NCBI RefSeq assembly: GCF_006539565.1
Contig: NZ_BJNG01000012.1
Location: forward strand, 53,465 to 117,464
Source of the DNA: Pseudonocardia hydrocarbonoxydans
GTDB lineage: Bacteria; Actinomycetota; Actinomycetes; Mycobacteriales; Pseudonocardiaceae
DNA length: 64,000 nt
Direction: 5' to 3'
The stretch's first letter is position 1. Each line of letters starts with the position of its first letter. A program made the translations under genes and the position numbers. Under the pieces are notes generated by a model, which did not search any database, was not told the DNA's origin, and saw only the letters and a program-made list of their open reading frames with translations. Shown here one piece after another: positions 16,763 to 25,277 of the stretch.

Positions 16763-18337
16763 TCAGCTCGTCAGCTCGCGGTGCACGACCTTGCCGGTGG
16801 CGTTGCGCGGCAGCTCGTCGAGGAACACCACGTCGCGCGGCACGGCGAACCGGCTCAGCTCGGCCTTCACCCAGCCCCGCACCGCGTCGGCGTCGGCCGT
16901 CGCACCGGGCTCCAGCACCACGAAGGCGGCGAGGCGCTGCCCGTACTCCTCGTCCTCGACGCCCGCGACGGCCGCCTCGCGCACCTCCGGGCGGGCGGTG
17001 ATCAGGTCCTCCACCGGCCCGGGGTGCACGTTCTCCCCACCGCTGACGATCATGTCGTCGGCCCGGCCGGTGAGGTGCAGCCGACCCGCGGCGTCGAGCC
17101 TGCCGATGTCGCCGGTGCCCATGAGGTCGCCCGCCCGCTCGACGTCGGCACCCTCGCGCGTGTACCCCTCGAACGGCATGTCGTTGCCGACGAACACGCG
17201 CCCCTCGGTGCCGGCGGGCACCTCCTCGCCGCGCTCGTCCAGGACGGCCAGGCGGGTGCCCAGCGGTGCGCGCCCCGCGGTGCCGGGCGCCGCGCGCAGG
17301 TCGTCGGGCCCGGCGATGCTGACCCAGGAGACCTCGGTGGAGCCGTAGAGGTTGTAGAGGCACTCGCCGTAGCGGTCGAGGAACGCGGTGGCCAGCCCCG
17401 CGGGCAGTGCCGAGCCGCTGACGGCGACGACCCGCGCCATGCCGGGGGCCGCCGGCTCCTCCATGGCGCGCTGCAGCATCACCGGCACCGCGAACACCGC
17501 GTCGCAGGCCGCCGCCAGCTGCAGGAACCGGGCCGGCTCGAACTTCGCGCTGAGCACCACCGGGGAGCCCAGCAGCATCGCGAGCTGCAGCGCGGCGTGG
17601 CCCCAGGTGTGCAGCAGCGGCGCGGCGATGTGCACCGGCTCGCCCGCGCGCAGCGGGATGGAGCCCAGCACCGCGGCGATCGGCGCGAGGTTGTGCGGCG
17701 GGGGACGGCGGGCGCCCTTGGGCGGGCCGGTGGTGCCGGAGGTCAGCACGATGGTGTGGCCGCCCGCGGGCCGGAACGGCAGCGTCCCCGGGCCGCCGCG
17801 GGCGATCGGCTCCGCCACGTCGCGCACCACCCGGCACGAGCCGGGCAGGTCGGTGAACTCCTCGTCGGCGAGCAGGGTGTGCACGCCCAGCTCGTCGACG
17901 ACCTCGGCGCGCTGGCCCGCCGACATGCCGGTGTTGAACAGCACGACGTCGGCGCCCAGCTTGCCCGCCGCGATCTGCATCTCCACGGCGCCGCGGTGGT
18001 TGCGGCACAGCACCCCGACCCGGGTGCCCTCGCCGACCCCGTCCGCCGCCAGCGCCAGCGCGAGCCGGTCGGTGCGCTCGTGCACCTGGCCGAAGGTGAG
18101 GGTGCCGAGGTCGTCGACGATCGCGGGGCGGTCGGGATGGCGGGCCGCCCCGGCCTCGTACCCGGCGGCGACGGTGAGCCGGTAGCGCACGGCCGCCGTC
18201 GCCATGCGGGCCAGGCGGTCGGGCCGGACCGGGCCCAGCACCCCCGCCCGGCCGAGCTCGCGCAGCGCGCGCGCCGTACCGGTCGCCTCGTCCGCCACCG
18301 CCCGCACGGCGGTCCACACCCTGTTCGCCCCGATCAC
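16763..18337 (-). CDS. Long-chain fatty acyl-CoA synthetase (FadD-like)
   Basis: A 524-residue ANL-family ligase that would activate a fatty acid as its adenylate and then as its CoA thioester. Motifs in order: AMP-binding P-loop LTSGTTGPPKGARR near residue 190, A4/A5 region LYNLYGSTEVSWVS, GTGDIGRLDAAGRLHLTGRADD with the ribose-binding Asp, and the C-terminal catalytic lysine in LPRNATGKVVHREL. Length and order fit mycobacterial FadD12-type enzymes. The start ATG at 18337 is supported by the usual N-terminal helix. It faces the DUF2461 gene across a 154-base divergent promoter region. Confidence 0.9.
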   Translation of the reverse strand: MIGANRVWTAVRAVADEATGTARALRELGRAGVLGPVRPDRLARMATAAVRYRLTVAAGYEAGAARHPDRPAIVDDLGTLTFGQVHERTDRLALALAADGVGEGTRVGVLCRNHRGAVEMQIAAGKLGADVVLFNTGMSAGQRAEVVDELGVHTLLADEEFTDLPGSCRVVRDVAEPIARGGPGTLPFRPAGGHTIVLTSGTTGPPKGARRPPPHNLAPIAAVLGSIPLRAGEPVHIAAPLLHTWGHAALQLAMLLGSPVVLSAKFEPARFLQLAAACDAVFAVPVMLQRAMEEPAAPGMARVVAVSGSALPAGLATAFLDRYGECLYNLYGSTEVSWVSIAGPDDLRAAPGTAGRAPLGTRLAVLDERGEEVPAGTEGRVFVGNDMPFEGYTREGADVERAGDLMGTGDIGRLDAAGRLHLTGRADDMIVSGGENVHPGPVEDLITARPEVREAAVAGVEDEEYGQRLAAFVVLEPGATADADAVRGWVKAELSRFAVPRDVVFLDELPRNATGKVVHRELTS

Positions 18338-18491
18338 GCCGCGATCCTCGCAGTGCGGGTCCGCGGACGCAGCGCGGCCCGGTCGCGCTCAGGAGGCCGC
18401 GAGAGCCTCGCGCGCGCGACAATCGGGCCGCTGTGGGGAACCTGTGCGTCCGCTGTGGAACCGCACGGCCCCGCATTCCGTCCAATCCGCC

Positions 18492-19136
18492 GTGTTCACC
18501 ACCGACGCCACCGCGTTCCTGTCCGAGATCGCCGCCGACAACACCGCCGCGTTCTTCGCCGCCCACCGCCACCGCCACGCCGGCGCCCTCGACGCCCCGC
18601 TGCGTGACCTCGCCGCCGCGCTGGCGGAGGAGTTCGGGCCGTTGCGGGTGCTGCGCCCGCACCGCAACCGCCGCTTCCGGCCGGACCTGCCGCCCTACCG
18701 CACCGACGCCGGGCTGGTCGGCGCCGACCCGCCCCGCGCGGTGCTGCTGTCGGCCACCGCTTTCACGGTGTCGGTGGGGCCGTGGCGGTTCGACCGCGGC
18801 CAGCGTGCCCGGTTCCGTGCCGCCGTCGACGACGAGCTGGGCGCGCTGCTCGACGGCTGGACCGTCGCGTCCCCGCGGCTCACCGGCCTGCCCCGGGGAG
18901 TGCGCACCGACGACCCGCACCTGCCTCTGCTGCGCCTGGACGGGCTGCAGGTGCAGCGGTCGTGGCCGGTGGGGGACTGGCTGGGCACCGGGGAGCCGCT
19001 GCGGCGGGTCCGGGAGACCTGGCGCGCCGCGGGCCCGGTGCTGCGCTGGCTCGACCGGCACGTCGGCCCGCCCGACCCCGTCGTCCCCCGCCCCCGCCCA
19101 CCCGCCGTGCCGACCGTGGCCGAGGAGCCGGGGTGA
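18492..19136 (+). CDS. DUF2461 protein
   Basis: A 214-residue protein of the DUF2461 (TIGR02453) family. The N-terminus FTTDATAFLSEIAADNTAAF matches the family's opening helix and its 'NN-x-x-W-F' type region. RPHRNRRFRPDLPPYRTDAG is the characteristic basic loop, followed by a beta-rich core with WRFDRGQRARFRAAV. The start is GTG at 18492; residues upstream in the frame look non-coding. The function of the family is unknown. No signal peptide or membrane segment. It is divergent from the acyl-CoA ligase and convergent with the TetR gene. Confidence 0.8.
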   Translation: MFTTDATAFLSEIAADNTAAFFAAHRHRHAGALDAPLRDLAAALAEEFGPLRVLRPHRNRRFRPDLPPYRTDAGLVGADPPRAVLLSATAFTVSVGPWRFDRGQRARFRAAVDDELGALLDGWTVASPRLTGLPRGVRTDDPHLPLLRLDGLQVQRSWPVGDWLGTGEPLRRVRETWRAAGPVLRWLDRHVGPPDPVVPRPRPPAVPTVAEEPG

Positions 19137-19174
19137 GCCGGGTGCCGGACGGCGTGGTGGCATCGGGGCAGGGG

Positions 19175-19744
19175 TCAGGGCCGCACCGCGCGCAGGGCCG
19201 CGTCCACCACCACGTCGGCGTAGGCGGGGTCGCGGGGGCCGGCGGGGGCGAACAGCACGTGGCTGAGCACCGCGCCGGTCACCAGCTCCAGCAGCAGCGT
19301 CGTCGGCGTGCCGACGGGCAGCTCGCCGCGGGCGATCCCGCGCCGCACGATCTCCCGGGCGGCGAGCAGGCGGCTGGTGTTGAGCGTCTGGGTCAGCCCG
19401 GCGAGCAGCTCGGGGTGCACGCGGGCCTCCATCGCCGCGCGCAGCGTCACCAGCCCGGCGGGGCCGGTGTAGCCGTCGAGGAGCTGGCGGGCGAGCTCGG
19501 TGAGGTCGCCGCGCACCGTCCCGGTGTCGACCGGCACCGGCAGCGGGCTGCGCACCTCCAGCGCCTGCACCAGCAGCGCGGCCTTGCCCGACCACCGGCT
19601 GTAGAGCGCGGCCCGCCCGACCCGGGCCCGGCGGGCCACGGCGTCCAGGGTGAACCCGGCCCAGCCCGTCTCCGCGTACACCTCGATGACGGCGTCGAAC
19701 ACGCGCCGTTCCAGGTCGGGATCGCGGGGGCGGCCACGGGTCAC
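19175..19744 (-). CDS. TetR-family regulator of the thiolase/acyl-CoA dehydrogenase operon
   Basis: A 189-residue TetR-type repressor. The N-terminal helix-turn-helix is clear (RRVFDAVIEVYAETGWAGFT, then VARRARVGRAALYSRWSGKA). The remaining helices form the ligand-binding and dimer domain. It is transcribed away from the thiolase-like gene, and a 21-bp palindrome (19748-19768) begins only four bases upstream of its ATG, so it very probably represses itself and the divergent lipid-degradation operon. The inducer is likely an acyl-CoA or the operon's substrate; this is inference from context. Confidence 0.9.
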   Translation of the reverse strand: MTRGRPRDPDLERRVFDAVIEVYAETGWAGFTLDAVARRARVGRAALYSRWSGKAALLVQALEVRSPLPVPVDTGTVRGDLTELARQLLDGYTGPAGLVTLRAAMEARVHPELLAGLTQTLNTSRLLAAREIVRRGIARGELPVGTPTTLLLELVTGAVLSHVLFAPAGPRDPAYADVVVDAALRAVRP

Positions 19745-19747
19745 ATT

Positions 19748-19768
19748 TACGGACAGTACCTGTCTGTA
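19748..19768. promoter_or_regulatory. TetR operator palindrome
   Basis: TACGGACAG (19748-19756) and CTGTCTGTA (19760-19768) are inverted copies with one mismatch, separated by TAC. The site fills most of the 38-base gap between the TetR gene start and the divergent thiolase gene start at 19783. Binding here would block both promoters. Confidence 0.8.
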
Positions 19769-19782
19769 TTAGCGTCCGGGTC

Positions 19783-21261
19783 GTGACGTCAGACGAACGG
19801 CGACCGGTGCTGGTCGGGGTCGGGCAGGTCCGCGGCAACCGGGAGCGCACGGTCGAGGGCTCCCGGGAGCCGCTGCCGCTCATCCTCGACGCCGTGCGCG
19901 CGGCGGCGGCCGACGGCGGGGTCGACCTCGCGACGGTCGACTCCGTGTTCACCGTGCACGTCGCCAGCTGGGCCTACGACGAGCTCGCCGCCCGGATCGC
20001 CCGGGAGATCGGGGCCGGCCCGCGGCACACCGTCGACACGACCGTCGGCGGCCAGCGCCCCGCGGAGCTGCTGGAGCGGGCGGCGGCGCGGATCGCGGCG
20101 GGCGGGTCGCGGGTCGCGCTGATCGCCGGCGGGGAGGCCCAGGCCTCGGTGCAGGCGTTGTGGCGCAACGGGATCGACCCCGCGCAGCGCTGGAGCGCCA
20201 CCCCCGGCGGGCCGCCGTCGTTCGAGGAGAGCGGGCTGCGCAGCGACGCCATGGCCGCGACCGGGCTGATCCTGCCCACCCGCGTCTACCCCTTGTTCGA
20301 GAACGCCCTGCGCGCCGCCCGCGGCGAGACCCCGGAGCGGTCCGCGCGCGCGTCCGCCGAGCTGTACGCCGCGTTCTCGCAGGTGGCGGCCGCGAACCCG
20401 GCCGCGTGGAACCCCGAGCCGCGTACCCCCGAGGAGATCGGCACCGCGGGCCCGGGCAACCGGATGGTCTGCGAGCCCTACCCGTTGGCGCTCAACGCGA
20501 TGCCGATGGTCGACCAGGCCGCCGCGGTGCTCGTCACCTCGCTGGCCGCGGCCCGCGAGGCGGGCGTCCCGGAGGAGCGGATCGTGCACGTGTGGGGCGG
20601 CGCGGGCGCCCACGACGCCGTCGACGTGCTGGCGCGGCCGGGCTTCGCCGCGTCGGACGCCCTGGCCGACGTCCTCGACCGCACGCTGTCCGCCACCGGG
20701 CTCGCACCGTCGGACCTCGACGTCATCGACGTCTACAGCTGCTTCCCGGTCGTGCCCAAGCTGGTCGGGGCGCACCTGGGGATCGCGCCCCCGGTCGGGG
20801 TCACCGGCGGGCACTCGGCGTTCGGCGGGCCGCTGTCGAGCTACACGCTGCACGCGCTGGTCGCCGTCACCGAGCGGCTGCGGTCGGTCCCCGGCACCGC
20901 CCTGGTGCACGGCAACGGCGGCTACCTCACCCACGAGCACGCGCTGGTCGTCAGCACGACGCCGCACGACTACGTCGGCGACCCGGAGTCCCGCAGCACC
21001 GCGCGGCCCGGGCCCCCGGTCCAGGAGCGCGTCGACGGCGAGGAGGTGACGGTGGAGACCGCCACCGTCGAGCACGGCCGCGACGGCACACCGGCGCAGG
21101 CGTTCCTGGTGGCGCGCACGGAGTCCGGGGCGCGGTACTGCGCGGCGACGGCACCCGGCGACACGGCGAGTGCCGACGCGCTGTCGTTGCGGCACGGCGA
21201 GACCGTCGGGCGCAGGGTCCGCGCGACGACGAAGGGCGAGCACGTGGTGGTGGAGTCATGA
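19783..21261 (+). CDS. Thiolase-like acetyl-CoA acetyltransferase
   Basis: A 492-residue thiolase-fold protein of the actinobacterial type annotated as acetyl-CoA acetyltransferase. The N-terminal thiolase half has TTVGGQRPAELLERAAARIA, where classical thiolases carry the nucleophilic cysteine but this family has threonine/glycine. The C-terminal half has IDVYSCFPVVPKLVGAHLGI and GGHSAFGGPLSSYTLHA with conserved Cys and His. An extra domain of about 100 residues closes the protein. GTG start at 19783, very short leader. It overlaps the acyl-CoA dehydrogenase start (ATGA), so both act on the same acyl-CoA pathway. Confidence 0.85.
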   Translation: MTSDERRPVLVGVGQVRGNRERTVEGSREPLPLILDAVRAAAADGGVDLATVDSVFTVHVASWAYDELAARIAREIGAGPRHTVDTTVGGQRPAELLERAAARIAAGGSRVALIAGGEAQASVQALWRNGIDPAQRWSATPGGPPSFEESGLRSDAMAATGLILPTRVYPLFENALRAARGETPERSARASAELYAAFSQVAAANPAAWNPEPRTPEEIGTAGPGNRMVCEPYPLALNAMPMVDQAAAVLVTSLAAAREAGVPEERIVHVWGGAGAHDAVDVLARPGFAASDALADVLDRTLSATGLAPSDLDVIDVYSCFPVVPKLVGAHLGIAPPVGVTGGHSAFGGPLSSYTLHALVAVTERLRSVPGTALVHGNGGYLTHEHALVVSTTPHDYVGDPESRSTARPGPPVQERVDGEEVTVETATVEHGRDGTPAQAFLVARTESGARYCAATAPGDTASADALSLRHGETVGRRVRATTKGEHVVVES

Positions 21262-22403
21262 GTGTCGATCCGTGGCGTACCGACGAGCGGCGCGCCCTGC
21301 GCGCGCTGGTCGCCGACTTCACGACCCGCGAGATCGTGCCGCACCTGGCCGACTGGGAGCGCGACGGCGAGGTCCCGCGCGCGCTGCACGAGAAGGCCGC
21401 GGAGGTCGGGCTGCTCGGCGTCGCGTTCCCCGAGGAGGTCGGCGGGGGCGGCGGCGACGCGATCGACGGGTTCCTCGTCGCGGAGCAGATCATCCTGTCC
21501 GGCGGGTCGGGCGGACTGGTCGCGGCGCTGCTGACGCACGGCATCGCGCTGCCGCACATCGTGGCGGCCGGTGACCCGGACCTGATCGAGCGGTTCGTGC
21601 GTCCCACCCTGGCCGGGCGCATGATCGGCGCGTTGGGGATCACCGAGCCCGAGGGCGGGTCCGACGTCGCCGGGATCCGGACGCGGGCCCGCCGCGAGGG
21701 CGACGAGTACGTCGTCGACGGGGCGAAGCTCTACATCACCTCCGGCGTGCGCGCGGACTTCGTCACCACGGCGGTGCGGACGGGCGGCGACGGGCACGCG
21801 GGGGTGTCGCTGCTGGTCGTCGAGAAGGGCTCGCCCGGGTTCGGGGTGTCGCGCAGGCTCGACAAGATGGGCTGGCTCTGCTCCGACACCGCGGAGCTGT
21901 CCTACGCCGGGGTCCGGGTCCCGGCCGGGCACCTCGTCGGCGCGGAGGGCACCGGCTTCCTGCAGATCGCGCAGCAGTTCCAGAGCGAGCGGTTGTCGCT
22001 GGCCGTGCAGGCCTACGCCACCGCGCAGCGCTGCTACGACCTGACCAGCACCTGGATCCGGGAGCGCGAGACGTTCGGCCGGCCGCTGGCCTCGCGCCAG
22101 GTGGTGCGCCACCGGATGGCGGAGATGGCGCGGCAGATCGACGTCGCGCGCGTCTACGCGCAGGCGGTGACGACCCGCTGGCTCGCCGGCGAGTCGATGC
22201 TGATGGAGACCGCGATGGCCAAGAACACCGCGGTCGCCGCCTGCGACCACACCGTGTACGAGTGCGTGCAGCTCCTCGGCGGCATGGGCTACATGCGCGA
22301 GCACGAGGTGGAGCGGCACTACCGCGACGCGCGGCTGCTGAGCATCGGCGGCGGCACGACGGAGATCATGAACGAGATCATCGTGAAGCTGCTCGGCTTC
22401 TAG
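21258..22403 (+). CDS. Acyl-CoA dehydrogenase
   Basis: A 381-residue FAD enzyme that oxidises an acyl-CoA to the 2-enoyl-CoA. Family segments in order: ALGITEPEGGSDVAGIRT (FAD-contact signature), KLYITSGVRADFV, the mid-domain GWLCSDTAELSYAGVRVP, QRCYDLTSTWIRERETFGRP and QLLGGMGYMREHEVERHYRD with the usual closing helix. The arginine-aspartate pair YRDAR is conserved. Start ATG overlaps the thiolase-like stop. The stop TAG lies inside the palindrome CTAG that also gives the TAG of the convergent siderophore-interacting gene. The substrate chain length cannot be predicted. Confidence 0.93.
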   Translation: MSVDPWRTDERRALRALVADFTTREIVPHLADWERDGEVPRALHEKAAEVGLLGVAFPEEVGGGGGDAIDGFLVAEQIILSGGSGGLVAALLTHGIALPHIVAAGDPDLIERFVRPTLAGRMIGALGITEPEGGSDVAGIRTRARREGDEYVVDGAKLYITSGVRADFVTTAVRTGGDGHAGVSLLVVEKGSPGFGVSRRLDKMGWLCSDTAELSYAGVRVPAGHLVGAEGTGFLQIAQQFQSERLSLAVQAYATAQRCYDLTSTWIRERETFGRPLASRQVVRHRMAEMARQIDVARVYAQAVTTRWLAGESMLMETAMAKNTAVAACDHTVYECVQLLGGMGYMREHEVERHYRDARLLSIGGGTTEIMNEIIVKLLGF

Positions 22404-23131
22404 CGGGCCCGCCAGTAGCCGGTGGCGTAGACGGCGCGGCGGTCCAGGCCGCGGTCGTCGAGCAGGTGCCGGCGCAGGTCCTTGACACACGCGCTCTCAC
22501 CGGAGAGCCACGCCTGCCCGCGCCCGGGCGGGAACTCCGCCGCCCGCACCGCCTCGGCCAGCGGGGTCCCGGCGTCGCGGTCGCCGCGGTGGACCCAGGT
22601 GACACCGGGCAGCGGCTGCTCCTCGGCGGCGTCGGCCACCTCCAGGAACGTCAGCGCCGGCACCCCGTCCGGCAGCGCGTCGAGCACCGTGGCGACGGCG
22701 GGCAGCGCGGTCTCGTCGCCGATGACGACGTGGAAGTCGGCGGTCGGGTCGGGCTCGTAGCGGCCGCCCGGCTCGGAGACACCGACCCAGGCCCCGGGCC
22801 GCGCGTCGGCCGCCCAGGCCGCGGCGGGCCCGTCGCCGTGCAGGACGAAGTCGACGTCGAGCTCGCCCGCGCCCGCGTCGAACCGCCGGACCGTGTACGT
22901 CCGGATCGCCGGCCGCGCCTCACCCGCCGGCCACACCGGGCCGCCGGACGCCGCCCGCGGCACGGCGGGCCGCTCCTGGCCGGGCACGGGGAAGAACATC
23001 TTGATCCGGCGGTCCGGGCCGTCGCCGGGGAAGCCGGCCAGCTCGTCGCCGGCCAGCGTCACGCGGATCATCCGCGGGGTGACCCGCTCGCTGCGCCGGA
23101 CCTGCAGCAGCCGGGGTGCCGTCGTGCTCAT
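22400..23131 (-). CDS. Siderophore-interacting protein (FAD/NAD(P)H ferric reductase)
   Basis: A 243-residue cytosolic flavoprotein of the SIP family, which reduces ferric siderophores to release iron. The N-terminal FAD-binding beta barrel has RRSERVTPRMIRVTLAGDEL and RPAIRTYTVRRF (the RxYTxR FAD motif). The NAD-binding domain has DFHVVIGDETALPAVATVL, and the C-terminus has WLSGESACVKDLRRHL and the closing ATGYWR. The start ATG overlaps the stop of the upstream TetR gene by four bases, so this reductase is encoded in an operon with its likely regulator. Confidence 0.92.
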   Translation of the reverse strand: MSTTAPRLLQVRRSERVTPRMIRVTLAGDELAGFPGDGPDRRIKMFFPVPGQERPAVPRAASGGPVWPAGEARPAIRTYTVRRFDAGAGELDVDFVLHGDGPAAAWAADARPGAWVGVSEPGGRYEPDPTADFHVVIGDETALPAVATVLDALPDGVPALTFLEVADAAEEQPLPGVTWVHRGDRDAGTPLAEAVRAAEFPPGRGQAWLSGESACVKDLRRHLLDDRGLDRRAVYATGYWRAR

Positions 23132-23742
23132 GCCCCCAGTGTCCCGCGGCCCGCATCGTGGGCGCCCAGGCCCGTCCAGGCCAGGTCCATCAGGTACTCG
23201 GTGGCCTGCTCGGAGGTGACGGTCCGCGCGCTGCCGCGCCACACCGCCAGCCGCTCGCAGGCCCCGACGATCACCTGTGCCCAGCCCGCGAGGCGCTGCG
23301 GATCGGTGCCGGGGGCCTGGGCGGCGAGCAGGGCGGCGATGAAGTCGGTCTGCTGGGCGCGGATGCCCTCCAGCGCCTCGCCCGCGACCGTCGACTCGCA
23401 GTACAGCAGCGTCCACTCCGGTTCGTGGCGCTCGAGGTAGTCGAAGAACGCGCGGGTGCCGCGGCGCAGCATCTCCTCGGGGGTGTCGGCCGAGGCCGCG
23501 GCGCCCGAGGTCACCTCCAGCAGCTCGGCGCGGGCGCGGGAGATGCAGGCCAGCAGCAGGCCGTCCTTGGAGCCGAAGTGGGTGTAGAGCACCGGCTTGG
23601 TGACGCCCACCCGCTCGGCGACGGCGTCCATCGAGGCGCTCTGGAAGCCCCGCTCGCTGAACACGGCGACGGCGGCGTCGAGGATCTGCTGCTCGCGCTC
23701 AGCCCGCCCGACCCGCCGCCGGGGGGAACCTGTCGTCGTCAC
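23128..23742 (-). CDS. TetR-family regulator upstream of the SIP gene
   Basis: A 204-residue TetR repressor with N-terminal helices REQQILDAAVAVFSERGFQS and the recognition region VAERVGVTKPVLYTHFGSKD. The ligand domain is ordinary in length. Start is GTG at 23742. The 73-base gap to the divergent monooxygenase carries repeated GGTAACTTACC palindromes that are an obvious operator. The gene overlaps the siderophore-interacting gene by ATGA. It probably controls its own operon and the monooxygenase; the inducer is unknown. Confidence 0.9.
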   Translation of the reverse strand: MTTTGSPRRRVGRAEREQQILDAAVAVFSERGFQSASMDAVAERVGVTKPVLYTHFGSKDGLLLACISRARAELLEVTSGAAASADTPEEMLRRGTRAFFDYLERHEPEWTLLYCESTVAGEALEGIRAQQTDFIAALLAAQAPGTDPQRLAGWAQVIVGACERLAVWRGSARTVTSEQATEYLMDLAWTGLGAHDAGRGTLGA

Positions 23743-23759
23743 GGCGTGACCCTACCGCA

Positions 23760-23793
23760 GGTAACTTACCCGTGGTAACTTACCGGCGGTAAC
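23760..23793. promoter_or_regulatory. Tandem operator array, GGTAACTTACC repeats
   Basis: Two identical 11-bp palindromes GGTAACTTACC start at 23760 and 23774, and a further half-site GGTAAC starts at 23788, giving a 14-base period. They lie between the divergent TetR gene and the monooxygenase gene and overlap both promoter regions. Several TetR dimers could bind side by side. Confidence 0.8.
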
Positions 23794-23815
23794 AGCAACT
23801 CGGGGAGGTTCGGGC

Positions 23816-25273
23816 ATGACCGATCAGACCGTGGACGTGGCCATCGTCGGCAGCGGGTTCGCCGGGCTCGGCGCCGCCGTCAAGCTCGCGGAGGCCGGCC
23901 GCGGCGACTTCGTCATCCTGGAGAAGGGCGAGAGCGTCGGCGGCACCTGGCGGGACAACACCTACCCGGGCTGCGCCTGTGACGTGCAGAGCCACCTGTA
24001 CTCGTTCTCCTTCGCCCCCAACCCGGACTGGACGCGCACCTTCGCGCGTCAGCCCGAGATCCGCGCGTACCTGGAGTCGATCGCCGACCGCTACGGCCTG
24101 CGCGACCGCCTGCGCTTCGGCCGCGAGATCACCGGCATGGAGTGGGACGGCTCCCGCTGGGCGGTCAGCAGCGCCGACGGCTCCGTCGTGCACGCCCGCG
24201 CCGTGGTGTGGGGCACCGGCCCGCTGCACCTGCCCTCGACGCCCGACATCGAGGGCCTCGAGGACTTCCGCGGCACCGCCTTCCACTCCTCGCGCTGGAA
24301 CCACGACCACGACCTGCGCGGCCGGCGCGTCGCCGTCATCGGCACGGGGGCGAGCGCGATCCAGTTCGTCCCGCAGATCCAGCGCGAGGTCGGCTCGCTG
24401 ACGCTGTTCCAGCGCACCGCCCCGTGGGTGCTGCCCAAGCCCGACCGCGAGATCCCCGCCGTGCTCCGCTCGCTCTACCGGGCGTTCCCGGCCGCGCAGC
24501 GGGTGCAGCGCTCGCTGGTCTACGCGCGCAACGAGATGCTCGTCGGCGGGTTCCTCAAGCCCGCCCGGATGAAGGTCATCGAGGGCTTCGCGCGGGCCTA
24601 CCTCGACCGCAAGTTCGCCGACCGGCCCGACCTCAAGGCCAAGCTGACGCCGGACTTCACCATCGGCTGCAAGCGCATCCTCATGTCCAACGACTACTAC
24701 TCGGCGCTGAAGCAGCCGAACGTCGACGTCGTCACCGACGGGATCGTGCGGGTCACCGAGAAGGGCGTCGTCACGGCGGACGGGATCGAGCACGAGGTCG
24801 ACACGATCATCTTCGGCACCGGGTTCCGGGTCGGGGAGGGCATGGGCGAGGTGGCCGTGACCGGGCGCGACGGCGTCAAGCTCGCCGACGTCTGGGCCGA
24901 CGGCCCGCAGGCCCACCTCGGCACCACCGTCGCCGGCTTCCCCAACCTGTTCCTCATGATCGGCCCGAACACCGGGCTGGGGCACAGCTCGATGGTCTTC
25001 ATGATCGAGTCGCAGACCAGCTTCATCGTCGACGCGCTGCGCCTGCTCGACGCCCACGGCGCCACCGCGCTCGACACCCGCCGTGACCGCCAGGACGCCT
25101 TCAACGCCGAGATCCAGAAGCGGCTGGAGGGGTCGGTGTGGAACTCCGGCGGCTGCAAGTCCTGGTACCTCGACGCGAGCGGCAACAACCGCACCGTCTG
25201 GCCCGGCTACACGTTCGACTACCGCCGCCGCACCCGGAAGGTGAACCCGGCCGATCACGAGCTGGTTGCATAG
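23816..25273 (+). CDS. Baeyer-Villiger-type flavin monooxygenase
   Basis: A 485-residue class B flavoprotein monooxygenase that would insert oxygen next to a carbonyl with NADPH and O2. The FAD Rossmann motif GSGFAG is at residues 12-17, followed by GGTWRDNTYPG. The BVMO fingerprint FRGTAFHSSRW is at 151-161, and the NADP Rossmann motif VIGTGASAIQ follows. The start ATG has GGGGAGG seven bases upstream. It is divergent from a TetR gene across a repeated operator and is likely induced by that regulator's ligand. Five bases separate it from menC. It closely parallels the broken gene at 3890. Confidence 0.92.
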   Translation: MTDQTVDVAIVGSGFAGLGAAVKLAEAGRGDFVILEKGESVGGTWRDNTYPGCACDVQSHLYSFSFAPNPDWTRTFARQPEIRAYLESIADRYGLRDRLRFGREITGMEWDGSRWAVSSADGSVVHARAVVWGTGPLHLPSTPDIEGLEDFRGTAFHSSRWNHDHDLRGRRVAVIGTGASAIQFVPQIQREVGSLTLFQRTAPWVLPKPDREIPAVLRSLYRAFPAAQRVQRSLVYARNEMLVGGFLKPARMKVIEGFARAYLDRKFADRPDLKAKLTPDFTIGCKRILMSNDYYSALKQPNVDVVTDGIVRVTEKGVVTADGIEHEVDTIIFGTGFRVGEGMGEVAVTGRDGVKLADVWADGPQAHLGTTVAGFPNLFLMIGPNTGLGHSSMVFMIESQTSFIVDALRLLDAHGATALDTRRDRQDAFNAEIQKRLEGSVWNSGGCKSWYLDASGNNRTVWPGYTFDYRRRTRKVNPADHELVA

Positions 25274-25277
25274 GGGC

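Noticed and set aside
16101..19952. 1283-codon minus-strand frame
   Set aside because: It crosses several well-supported genes on both strands and is low-complexity; it is a by-product of high GC.
23760..23793. CRISPR-like repeats
   Set aside because: Only two and a half 11-bp units with three-base gaps between a regulator and its divergent gene; no spacers or cas genes. It is an operator.
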